Positions 9,598 to 20,075 of a stretch of DNA of 64,000 nt are shown piece after piece. The notes below the pieces were generated by a model. That model saw only the letters and a list, made by a program, of their open reading frames with translations. It did no database searches and was not told the origin of the DNA. Source of the DNA: Podocnemis expansa (taxonomy: Eukaryota > Chordata > Testudines > Podocnemididae); the NCBI GenBank assembly GCA_007922195.1, contig ML681971.1:23163870-23227869 (forward strand), given 5' to 3'. The position numbers and the translations under genes are program-made. Numbering within the stretch: position 1 is the first letter of the stretch; the number at the start of each line of letters is the position of its first letter.

Positions 9598-12058
9598 ATG
9601 CACCTTACTGTAAACTGGAGCTTTCCAAGTTTGTTCGCATTCATTGTGCGTTTATGTACATTTCATGTTCCTGAGACTGAAAAAGTTCTTGCAAGTGGTG
9701 CCTGTTGGTCTGCACCTTCATCCTTGCTTTCCTTGTGCTCAAACGAAGAGTACAGCAACATCGCACATATTTTCACTAGAAACTACAGGGAAATTCAGGT
9801 AGGCAGAATGTGGGCCCACATGGTAGATTCAGCAGCCTCCATACATTTGAATAAACACCTACGTATAAATGCAGGTATCTGCCCAGGTTTATAAACATAC
9901 TGACAGAGATCCATATTAAGAGAGAGAGAGATTTGTGCAAAGGAAAATTAAAAAGTCAACAGAAGTCTATCAGATGTTCTTCCCTCAGCAAACATAAAGG
10001 GACTTGGTAATGAGTTGTCTGAAATGTAAATCATCTCTAATGGGAACAATATACAAATATAGCCACTTAAAACAAGGCAATTAAAAATATAATGCATAAA
10101 TGGAGCTAGGTGGCTTTTGGAAGGGGTTTTTTTTTTTTTCTTTTGCAGTTGCCTGAAGTCCAAGCATCTGTCCTGCTTGTGTTACAATACTTTCTCCACA
10201 GAGAGCTAAGAGCCTGTGTGTTACCAAGGGGGTCAACTGTAACCTACATCCAGAAGGCCAACAGCAATATGTACACAACCTGCCTAAAAGGAAATAGCTT
10301 CCCGTGTCCCTCTGGGGGTGATTTTGAAAGAGCAAGACACTCTTTCCCCCATCTCGCAACGCTGCGTAATGGCTAATGGTTCCCTTTCCTGAGTTCGGCT
10401 CCAACACAAATTGGCTCTGTTGGAGTTCAACATAATGACCATCTACAGTGGAGTGCAGTAGCCCACTGAGATTCCACACCTGTTCCAAGACGGCAGACTA
10501 GCCACAGCCCCTTTCTTCAGCAAATCACACTGCTGCTTCCACAGCATTCGCTTATGTATCCACCCAAGATGCAGAGCCAGCAGCCCCTCCTCCTCCACCA
10601 CCCTGAACAGGGTAACCTTGGTGAGAGTCACAAGGGGGGTAGTTACTAATGTTTAATGCTGTTGGAGTGTCAATTTCCGTTTGACATTTCTTAGGCCCTC
10701 TTTGATTAGCATTCTCAAATGCACTGCGCCCATATGTATCCTCCTAATAGTCTTACTGTGCCACTACAGAAAGATTCATATCATGCATTAATAATTATAA
10801 TGCTTCTTTGAATGACAGGGATGGCACTTGCTGTTCTAACTCTCATGATTGCTCTCACATGATTGCTTTGATCTCATCCCAAGACTGTTGTCAACTGAGC
10901 AGATACCAAGTCAGCCCTGCATTGTTTCTCGGGAAAAGAGCTTTGCACATTCCATATTTTGAAGCAAACCATTGCTGCGCCCCAAAACCAACTCCCCAAA
11001 TCCCCAGAACTGCAGCAGTGTATCCAATGGGGTTTTGATTTGTTTCACATTGTGAAACTGAAGGGTTTTAAGGTACAGCTTGACAAAGCCCTGGCTGGGA
11101 TGATTTAGTTGTGGTTGGGTAGTGCTTTGAGGAGGGGGTTGAACTGGATGATCTCCTGAGGTCCCTTCCAGCCCTAAGCTTCCATGATTCTAAATAATAG
11201 TATTTGTGATACAGAAAGGTATTAAGCACTGGTGCAAAAGAGACTACGTAAACCTTTTTCTCCATCTGCCATCCTGTCAGTGAGCCTCAGTCCTGACCTG
11301 TGACACTTTTTTGTGCTGGGAACAGCACCAGAATAGGAGCTCAACCTATTCCTCTCAAATCCTGATTTCCCACAAAGTTCTACCAACCCTGATATGTAGC
11401 ACCACCCTGCTAGTCCAGTTCCAGGCCTCTCTTTAGCAGAGACAGTCCATCCCATCACATTATAGGGACTCAGAGCACTGGGTAAGTTACCTTGTGTTAT
11501 CTCCAATGTATTACCTAGACTCTCACAAATTAAACTACAAAGAACAACACGGAAATAACATCCACTTGACATCAACCCACTAAAATTAGACAATTCAGAG
11601 ACAAGTCTCAAATGCAGGGATGTTCCCTGATGGATCTATGCAAAAGCGTTGTTAAGGTGGGGTTTTTTGTTTGTTTGTTTGTTTGTTTAAATGCAGGTTG
11701 TCAAACTGATCCTTAGAGCTATTAAGTCTTGTTTTACCAACAAATTCTCAGGGACTCATTCAAAGGCACAAGACTGATATATATACTACCCTATGATGAC
11801 ACAGTATAATGCTTACCATGTTAATGGCTTTCCCATGTCTGTACACTGTCTCTGTTAATAACAGCTGCATTCAAGAAAGGTCATTGGATAAGCAGTGTCA
11901 TTCCTTTTTTAAAAAAAATATTTCCAAGCTATTCACAATTCGCATTTTGAACAAACACACACCAACATTTCCAGTAATCTCTCTCCCACCCACTCCTTTT
12001 TAATTGTAGTTGAAGACCACTTAAGAACAAACAAATCTGTATGCTCAGAAACTACTTG
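9598..12058 (+). other. Intronic sequence between DIRS elements B and C
   Basis: AT-rich sequence without a supported gene. It holds a poly-T run near 10127, a CR1 tail at about 11047-11197 and a (GTTT)n run at about 11666-11690. It should be part of the ACACA intron upstream of the exon at 27242. Small open frames here have no recognisable features. Confidence 0.6.
11047..11197 (+). mobile_element. CR1 LINE 3' tail fragment
   Basis: The pattern of CR1 3' UTR is clear: GCTTGACAAAGCCCTGGCTG, a GGATGATCT box, GGTCCCTTCCAGCCCTA and a final CATGATTCTA. About 150 bp remain, more diverged than the CR1 pair at 3814-6072. Confidence 0.85.
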
Positions 12059-12240
12059 TTCTTTTTCCAGCGCTGCCCGGATACATTCAGTAATAGGTGT
12101 GTACGTGCCCCAGTGCATGATTGGTCAGAAGACTTTTTAGCCCTAGCCTGTCAGAAAAAGGGCTGGTGGCCAACACCCCCTGGCCACCCTATGGCTATAT
12201 ATATGGCTGCAGCCCTGCCCCTCCTCAGTTCCGTTTTCCA
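12059..12240 (+). repeat. Left inverted terminal repeat of DIRS element C
   Basis: Reverse complement, with substitutions, of 17640-17830. It contains the TATA-like ggctatatatatggct (about 12192-12207) some 30 bases upstream of the cctcagttccg junction to the leader, which could be the element promoter. This is inferred from position. Confidence 0.75.
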
Positions 12241-12426
12241 CCTTCAGTGACGGTGTTGGAACAGCCTGCTATTTGCGATCGTGAAAGCAGCTTGTCGTTG
12301 CCTTGTTTATGAGCCACTTGTTCAATTGGGAGAACCTCTTTGTGGACATTGTTCCACCGGAAAGCGCTACTCTCACTGAGCGCTCAGCTACCGAGCAGGA
12401 AAATTGCTCTACCCTGCTGCCTGTCA

Positions 12427-14466
12427 TGCTGGGGTTCAAACCTTGTGCTGCCTGCAGCAAGGCCTTCCCACAGGACAATCACCACAAGCAGGGGCATTGC
12501 TGGGGTGGGGAGGGACCCGGGGCATGGGCCCAGCCCCCGCCCCCAACCGGAAGGCATGCCCCCAGCCGGAAGGCCACGCCCCCTGACCAGGGATAGGGGC
12601 AGGGGGAGGCTGTGCTGCCGCAGGCAGGTAGGCCACGGCACGGTGCGGCCCGGCCCGATGAGGCCAGAAGTGGCCGCTGGAGGCCGGGCCTGCTTACGCA
12701 GCCCTGGATCCCTTGCTGGGGACAGGGCCGCAGCCCCCAGTGGGGGACGGGGCCCCCGTGGGTGGCCAGCTGGGCCCCAGATCCCCGCAGCCTACCTGCC
12801 TGCAGCGGCACGACCTCCCCCTGGCCCTATCCCTGGCCAGGGGCAGGGCCTGCCGGATGGCCAGCTAGGCTGTCGCGGCCAGCTCAGGATTGGGCCCCGG
12901 ATCCCCAGCCCAATTGGGCCAGAGATCCGGGGCACTGGCGTTGGGACTCGGGGCACGTGCCCCGGTGTGCCCAATGCCAGCGACGCCACTGCCCACAAGA
13001 AGTGCTTCCAGTGCCTGGTTGAAGTTCATCTGGTCACCGAATGCTCTGTCTGTCCGTCCTTTAAACCTAGGATCATAAAAGACAGAGAGGAAAGGTGCCG
13101 TACATTGGCCTCGGAGCAAGCATAGCAGCCTATCCCCAAAGCTGCGGGGCAACGTTTAGCACAGCGTGCCAGTTCAGCACTGGAGCCATCCCGGCGCTGC
13201 TTTCCCAGAGTGTGGAGGATGTGCTCGGTATCAGCTTTGGTACCGAAGTGCCGGCTCCATTCTATGTCTCCCAATCAGGGGCATCCCCGGGACTGCTAGG
13301 AGTCATTACTGATTCACTCTACTCTGGAGGCCTTTGAGGCAGCAAAGGCACTTTTCTTTCTGCCAACGCCTCCCACCCCAGTACCGCCCAGAAGAGAGGT
13401 AAACTGGCCTTCCTTTCGGGTGCCTGGTCACCCTGAAAAAGGTACTGGAGTCCTTCTCCGGTTTCGGTATTGGGCTCCCCGGCACCAGAACCGGGTGCCC
13501 AGGAGGATGTCCCCAGTACCGTTAGGAGACAGAGCCCAACAGCCTCCCCTCCAGGTTGTACCACTTTGTTCCTGCAGGCACCGCCAACTAAAGTTCCCTC
13601 CATGGTGTTGAAGCCAAGCCCAATGCGGCTCCAGTAACCATCTCGATCCCTGAGTCCCAAAGAAGGGGCCTCGAAGGGGAGTAAACAGCCCCACCCACAG
13701 TCCTTGGTACCGACACGTTACAGGTACCAACCCCATGAGTGGTCTCCTCAGGAGACCCCGCCACTCTCCCACGGTACCTATCAGCTTAGCACAGCCCCAT
13801 GTCTTCCAGCACCCGACAGAGCCCTGAACCCCAGGCCCTGCTTCTATACAGGGGACCTGACAGTGCATTTTGATTTCCTCCGCCGTGTGTTTGCTCACGT
13901 GGGATTGGAGGCCCACTTGCCCACGGGGCCCAGTCACACCTTATTTGGCTCTGGGCTTACTTTGCCTTCTGAGCCCATAACAGCTCCCCTGAATCCTAGT
14001 GTGCAGGAGAGTGCCATGGCGCAATGGCAAACCCCTGGGTCCATCACTCCAGTCTCAGATACAGTGAGACAGAAGTACCAGGTCCCTGCTGAAGATTTTC
14101 CTTCTCTCTTCTAGCACCCATATCGAGGGATAGTAGAAGTGGCCTTAGACTCTAGACAATTTCCCACGACCCTCTCCCGAAGTCTAGAGAGCCGAGGAAA
14201 TTAGACCTATTTGGGCAGAAGACCTCCTCCTCTGCCTTCCACCTCAGAATAACCAACCAACCAACCAGGCTCTGGTGGCCAGGTACATCATGGATGTATG
14301 GGAGTCCGTGAATAAGTTTAGACAACTACTCCCCCAAGAGAACAGGGCAGACTATGATGCCTTTGTTGAAGAGGGTAGGCTGGTGTCCCAGAACTTGCTC
14401 TTATCTGCCTGGGATGTGTCGGACCCAGCAAGCCGCAGTGTGGCTTCTGCCGTGATCCTGAGATAG
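12427..14466 (+). pseudogene. DIRS C gag-like region, interrupted
   Basis: The frame starts with MLGFKPCAACSKAF (12427), the first Cys pair of a zinc knuckle. The second half (KKCFQCLVEVHLVTECSVC) appears only after 12999, beyond an hAT insertion. Then come a linker rich in GGTACC-type sequence (13200-13800), the VHFDFLRRVFAHVG block (about 13860-13910), KYQVPAEDF (about 14070) and the C-terminal YDAFVEEGRLVSQNLLLSAW block (14355-14415). Stops at 14113 and 14203 and frame changes show it is dead. The order and words match elements A, B and D. Confidence 0.75.
12489..12991. mobile_element. hAT-type non-autonomous transposon (GC-rich family 1, copy 1)
   Basis: It starts CAGGGGCATTGCTGG and ends with the inverse of CAGTGGCGTCGCTGG (12 of 15 identical). 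It is flanked by accacaag (12481-12488) and cccacaag (12992-12999), a 7-of-8 target duplication. CAG-type ends and an 8-bp duplication are typical of hAT. The GC-rich body has no transposase frame. A second copy is at 40902-41342 in the same orientation. Confidence 0.85.
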
Positions 14467-14499
14467 GCAGTATGGCTTCGGGAGGCAAAGGAGCCCCCC

Positions 14500-17490
14500 C
14501 TCCTCCCAGCAGGTTATACTGGACCTCCCTTTCAAACTGGGGGGGGGTTCCCTCTTTGCAGCAGGGGTGGACAGTATCCTCCGCAGTGCCCAGGACCCCC
14601 AAGGCACTAAAATATTTGAGCATGCTATCCTCTTGGCCCACCAGCCACCCTTCCAGCCCGTAATGGGCAATAAACAATCCTCTCATGTCCTGCATGTTTC
14701 CCTCAAGGTCCTTCTCCCCACCTAGGATTGCAAAGGACACCCAGATCTCTGCCCCCCCCCCCCCGGGCCTCCCACCCCTTACCCCTGAAGGTAAATTGGG
14801 CTACGGTTATGCTGGGGGTTGTGCCCTTCAAGATAACATTAGGTGACGGGAGCCAAACATACATACCTTGCATTCGGGGGGAGTATAATTCGGTGGCAAG
14901 GCGCTAAGCACATCAAAAATCACTCCCTAGAACAATATTTCTGGTGGTTCTATTAAAATACCCTTCAGGGATTCCTTCTCCTGTGTGGCACTTCCCCTAA
15001 GGACACCTCCCTGCAACCTCCTGGACAGTCCATACCCTTGTTAGCTCACAAGGATATGTCTGGGACAGGGTTTCAGTGAACAACCCTTCCCTTTCTTGAA
15101 GGCCTGCTGCCCCTCCAGGCTGCAAGTGCAAATACCAAGTACCCCTTGGGTCATGGTATTGGAGGGTCGTCCCTCCCCCCACCTTTCTTCTGCCTCCATA
15201 ATTGAATAGACCACCACCAGGCGGCTCAATGGGGCATTTCCACTGGGGTTGTAAGCGACCATACCCTGGTCTCCCATATAGGTTAGGATGCTCAGCCCAG
15301 GATCCTTCACCCAATGGCCACTAAACTCCTGACCTCGGAGGGGAATGTGTTCTCCTCCTCCTCCCATTTTTAATTTGGGGGGCTAATTCCCTCTAAACAA
15401 CACAGGGGGGATCCCAGTGCCAGATGCCGACCTCCCATTTTCACGGTGTTTCTGGTGATTACCGTGTCCCTAGGATTGACGATAAAACACCACCAACAGG
15501 CTTGCTGTCAGGGTGGACCCTGTGGCCCCTTTCCCCCTATCCTCTGGCCGATTATGATCACTGGCCCCAGGTTGTGTCATGCTCTTACCCATTCCGTTAA
15601 TGCCCTGTCTTTTGAGATTTGTTTCGGCAGGCATTGGATTAGCTGCTTTACTTATCAGGTGCCTGGTCAGTAGCTGGTGGGCTCACCCTTGTTCGTCATT
15701 TTCCCACCCCACGTGCCCACGTTCCCTTCCATATTTCAGAATAGGGGCCTTTGACTCTGCCAATCTCTCTGATGCAGACACATCTCTCCTTCACATTCCA
15801 GTTTACTGGAGATCGGTGAAGTTCCATTCCTGTCCCCCTGGTCAATACCCAGTGCTGTACCTCAGGGCTATGTGCACTCTTTCAGTTGGTCAGATCATTC
15901 TCCGTCCTCTGTGGTCACATACTCCAAGGGCATCTCACTCCTCGCAGTACTGCCTACCCCCCACACATCTAGAAGGGGGAGATCCAACAACTCCAGGGCC
16001 TTGCCGCTGGGGATGGGGACTCTTCTCAGGGCAGCCCCCTTATGTTGCCTTCCTTCCCCCATTCCAGTTAGGGGCAACATTCACCCGGTTGGGAGGACAG
16101 CTTTCTCCCAATCACAAGGGTTTCCACCAAAGCATTGCGGAGGGCTTCTTGGTTCTATCCTTCAGTGCCAGTCTTTTCATCCACCGATCCCACAAGGGCC
16201 ACTAGTTACTGCTGCTGACCAACGGCAGTTCTCTTCTTTCCTCCACGTGCTTCCACAGACAGTCGTAGGCGTCGTCCTTCCTGTACTCCAAATCCAGGAT
16301 CCATGAGTTTTCCTCCCGGCTTTGCCCAGTAAAGGCCCAGGACAGTTAACAACCTTTTGGTCTTGTTAAACCCCCTCTTCCCATAGGGTGGTGCCCCTTT
16401 TTCCCTGACACATGCCCGGCTCAGGAGGATCATCCTCCTGTGCCTGCTTTGGCTTTGGGGTAATTAAAAGAGGCAATAACCATTCCCATTTTAAACTCTA
16501 CTGCCTCCTTTAGGAATCCTTCTACCCAGTGTTTGGTAGGTCTTCAGAATCTTACCTCCCTTTCCTCCTCCTCCTTCCCCATTATGTGTTCCATGGGGGA
16601 AGTGTATGGCTTCGGTCTGCTCAGGGCCCTTATCCACCTGCCTCCCTGCCAGCGACAGGAGGTGGTTGGTTACAGAGGTGACCTAGCTTATATGAGGAGG
16701 CACTGCTTGACACTAGGCCTTCCCCCTTCTTTCAACCCCATAACCAACTGAGTGAGGTCAGTCCTTCCTACATGCCAACCATGGGGCCTTCCTTTTTCTT
16801 TGACACTTTTAGAGGTGACAGTTTAACCCCTTAACTTGGTGGGCTCGTACAAACATTCCTTGGCCCCTTGTTCTCTCTGTCCCTTTAGCTACCAGTGGCC
16901 ATGCCTATCCATGGGCCTCTGAAGGGGCATTCAGTATATCGGTTGCTGTGTTGGCATTTGCCCTCTTGGTAAACTATTTTTGCCAGGTGGTTGGTTGATT
17001 CTTCCTGCAACCACCCCATAACCCTTTCCCTTAATTGGGTCAGTAGAGGGGTCTTCTTTTCTCCCTCTCTTTCTCTCTGTACTATTTCTTGTTATTGGTC
17101 AGTAGGCCGAGCCCTTCTGGGCTTCACCCCTTAGCCTTCCTCGTCAAACTGGCAAAGGTATGCATCATAGGCCTAAGACCAGGGGACACACCCTGGCTGC
17201 CTCTCTTTGGCAGGTGCCTTGCCACTGGCCTTTTATGTCCTTTATCTGATGGCGTCTAACCAATTCCAGAATTCGCCACCAACATCTCTTCTCTATGATA
17301 AGGTGACTCTAGGCCTCCCTCTGTCCCTGCTGGTCACAGACAGGGAGTAGTCAAGGAGCATAGGCCTTTGTCTTTCCCCACTTAAACCAGGCTGTTCAGC
17401 CTAGCGGCTCTTGTATGCCTGGGGTTTGGCTGTCACAAGGGTAGCCATGCTGAAGGTGGGAAAAAACCCAACTCTGCCTGCCATTCTTGG
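14500..17490 (+). other. C/T-rich interior of element C, no recognisable pol
   Basis: About 3 kb between the gag end and the ICR, with strong + strand pyrimidine bias, a poly-C run at about 14750-14764 and scattered short frames. I find none of the DIRS RT, RNase H or recombinase motifs that are plain in element D. The situation is parallel to that in element B. Confidence 0.5.
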
Positions 17491-17492
17491 TA

Positions 17493-17610
17493 TGGTTAGC
17501 AGTCACCTGTTACTGAATGCATCCGAGCAGCGCTGGAAGAAGAATGGTGGGTTACTTGCCAGTAACCATCTTTCTTCATGATAGGCTGCTCAGATTCATT
17601 CAGAACTGTC
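17493..17610 (+). repeat. Internal complementary region of DIRS element C
   Basis: The first half (gttactgaatgcatccgagc and on to gaagaagaa, about 17508-17545) is the reverse complement of the left terminus at 12059-12100. The second half (tggtgggttacttgccagta onwards) is the reverse complement of the right terminus (about 17770-17830). The inferred junction of right end and left end reads cccaccat then tcttcttccag. Confidence 0.8.
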
Positions 17611-17639
17611 CCCATGACCCAAAGTTAGCAACTAGCAGG

Positions 17640-17830
17640 AACTGGGGAGGGGCAGGGCTGTGCCCATATATACAGCCATGGGGTGGCCAGGGGGCATTGG
17701 CCGCCAGCCCTGTTCTGACAGGCGAGGGCTAAAAAGGTTTCCAACCAATTGTGCGCTGTGGCACATACACACCTATTACTGAATGAATTGGAGCAGCCAG
17801 AAGAACAGTTACTGGTAAGTAACCCACCAT
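17640..17830 (+). repeat. Right inverted terminal repeat of DIRS element C
   Basis: Inverted partner of 12059-12240, including the inverted TATA-like segment (about 17665-17680). It ends at gtaagtaacccaccat (17815-17830), as predicted by the ICR. Confidence 0.75.
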
Positions 17831-18108
17831 TTTTAATTTGCTGAGGGTGATTACTGGACTTCTCTAGCTGTAAAATGCAGCCTCCAGACAGATGCTTAAA
17901 AAAGAACACTATCAGGCCAAATCCCTGTAGGCAAAGTTCAGCCTTGGAGTGAATTTTCGCAGCCAAGTAACAAAGGCCGATAAAGTTGGAGGACATGCAA
18001 AATGTTGAACAGATGGCAAATGCAACAAAATGCCCAGGTGCTCTCCTCCATGGAGCTCTCAACAGTAATGCATAGCACTGTCCATTTGAGGAGCTTTATA
18101 TACATCAA

Positions 18109-18889
18109 CAGGGGGTTAAAGTATGATTTGGTGTGCCCTGGAACCCTTCTAAATTTCCAGGCCCCCTTCACCCACCCCAAATGTCTGCCCCCACCACAGT
18201 TATTGTCCCCAAAACACCTACCGCCATCAGACCACTCTTTCCCCATGTCTTCCTCAGCCCCAATCCCTAAGCTCCCTGCCCCCATGTCCCCACTCCAGCC
18301 CTCCGAATCCCCCATGCTCCAGCTCCCATCCTCACTTCCCCTTCAGCCCCCCAACCCCCTCCACACCTCCTCAGCCCACCGTCCCAACCCCTTCTTCCTC
18401 CCACTCCCCAGCTCCCGTCTTTACTTCTCCCCCTTCGGTCACCCAACCCCCTCCACACCTCCGAGCCCACCATCCTAACCCCTTCATCCCCTCAGCCCCC
18501 ACACTGAGCCACCGACTACCCGACTGTCCTGAAACCACCCCCCTGAGCCCCCTTACCTGCGCTGCTGAGGTGGCCAAGAGGCCAGGCCAGGCCAGGCTGG
18601 CCAGGGAAAGGAGCCTATGCCACCGGGTAGCCGGTTAGAGGGGGCATGGACCTGGGCCCAGCTAGAAGGGGTGGGCTATCCCAGGCTCTGGAGAAAGGGG
18701 GGAGGGGTGGCTGGGCTCGCTCCAGCCCGCAGCCCCGTGAGCCGGCCCTGTGGGAATGAACTGGAATGCTGCATTCTGGGGTGTTCTATTTTTAGGGGGC
18801 CTTGGAATCCACCATTTTGGATACTGCCCCCCTAAAAATAGGGGGCTTGGAACGTCATTGTGGGGCATTCTGGCTTACTTTAGCCCCTG
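18109..18889. mobile_element. hAT-type non-autonomous transposon (CAGGGG-TTAAAGTA family)
   Basis: The left end CAGGGGGTTAAAGTATG and the right end (inverse CAGGGGCTAAAGTAAGCC) form imperfect terminal inverted repeats. The flanks are a perfect 8-bp duplication tacatcaa (18101-18108 and 18890-18897). The interior is C-rich, then GC-rich. Near the right end is a small palindromic module holding two perfect CTATTTTTAG/CTAAAAATAG decamers (18786-18795 and 18832-18841). No transposase is present. Confidence 0.9.
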
Positions 18890-19211
18890 TACATCAAACA
18901 GGTATCAAAGAATTAAGCTTCAGGTATCCCTTGCAAATTGGGTATTACTGTAGTCCCCATTTTGCAGAGATTAAGCCACATACCCCAGGTCATACAGTAA
19001 AGTTAGTGGCAGAAATGCATATAAAGCCCAGATCCTTCTGACCCTCGGTCCTGGTTTTCAGCTTTGTTTGAAACATTTTTATTTTATTTTTTTTCCTGAG
19101 TGTCTATCCATGCTCTTTTCACCTCTATACTGACAGTGATGGTGAGCAGGTTACCTTATCAATTTCAAAAGGGATAGCTGTGTTAGTCTGGTCCACTAAA
19201 AAAAACAGCAA

Positions 19212-19367
19212 GGAGTTGTGTGGCACTTTAAGACTAACGGATTTATCTTTTGCATGAGCTTTCGTGGGAGAAGATCCCACTGAGGATCTTCTGAGGAAGT
19301 GGGATCTTCTTCCACGAAAGCTCATGCAAAAAATAAATCTGTTAGTCTTAAAGTGCCACACAACTCC
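19212..19367. repeat. Penelope-derived inverted repeat (hairpin)
   Basis: Two arms of about 69 bp (19212-19280 and 19300-19367) are near-perfect reverse complements around a 19-base loop. Each arm carries the sequence seen at the 3' end of the Penelope-like element at 40380-40450 (GTGGCACTTTAAGACTAAC and GCATGAGCTTTCGTGGGAGA). The left flank ctgtgttagtctggtc (about 19169-19184) is also typical of these ends. It looks like two PLE termini in opposite orientation, with no coding body. Confidence 0.85.
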
Positions 19368-19400
19368 AGGTTATCTTAGCCAGGTAAAGGCTCCTACTAC

Positions 19401-20067
19401 CAGAGCCATAACTAGGGCTTCTGGGGCTTGGGCCAGCAGCTCCAAAGGTGCTTGTCTCCCCATCCCCGATCTGGCCCAGGGCCCAATCCGTTCCTGGCAG
19501 TGGGGAGCCAGAGCTGGCCCCAGTCTCCTGGCTGGGCAGATGCCTTTCCCTGCCACCTGCTGATCACAGCCAGCGTTGGGGGGAAGGTCTTTCCCCCCTG
19601 CCCAACGATTGCAGCCAGGGCCCGGTAGGGGGGTGCCTACTCCACTGGCCACCGCAGCCAGGCAGGTCCCGGGGCGGGGAGGGGCTTCTGCCACCAGCCA
19701 CGTCAGCTTAACTGAAGCAGAATTCCCACCTGCCACCAGCTTTCAGGTCCTCCAGGTGCCCACATGCTTTTCCCTTACCTGGCTGCATGTCCCAAGAGGC
19801 TGGAGCTGCTGGCAGGAGCTGCTGGCTGTGTGGCGTGGCCATAGGCTTCTTCACCCTCCGCCCCTGTCTCTGATCGTACACCTGACCAAGCATGCTCAGG
19901 GGCAGGGCAGGAGAAGACCTTCCTCAGCCCCAGCCTGGCAACCGGAGGAATGTTCCTTCGCCAAAGGCACATTCCTCTTCAGTGCCACGTAGTAGGGTCA
20001 GCCTGGTGCCCATTAAAATTCCATGCTTGGGGTTTGCCTCATTTTCCCCGCCCTTGTTATGGCCCTG
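19401..20067. mobile_element. hAT-type non-autonomous transposon (CAGRGCCATAAC family)
   Basis: The left end CAGAGCCATAACTAGGGC and the inverse of the right end CAGGGCCATAACAAGGGCG match at most positions. The flanks are cctactac (19393-19400) and cctactta (20068-20075), 6 of 8 identical. The body is GC-rich with no transposase frame. Confidence 0.8.
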
Positions 20068-20075
20068 CCTACTTA

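Larger units (their letters stand above)
12059..17830 (+). mobile_element. DIRS-type element C with both termini
   Basis: It is bounded by inverted terminal repeats (left about 12059-12240, right about 17640-17830) and has an ICR at about 17493-17610 that is complementary to both termini. A gag-like region (12427-14466) is recognisable in pieces. The region from gag to the ICR (14500-17490) has no visible RT, RNase H or recombinase. An hAT copy sits inside the gag zinc knuckle (12489-12991). The ends fit those predicted from the ICR, so the boundaries are good to a few bases. Confidence 0.8.

Noticed and set aside
12340..13125. 261-codon frame at the start of element C
   Set aside because: It fuses a piece of gag with the GC-rich hAT insert; only the ends before 12489 and after 12999 are gag-derived.
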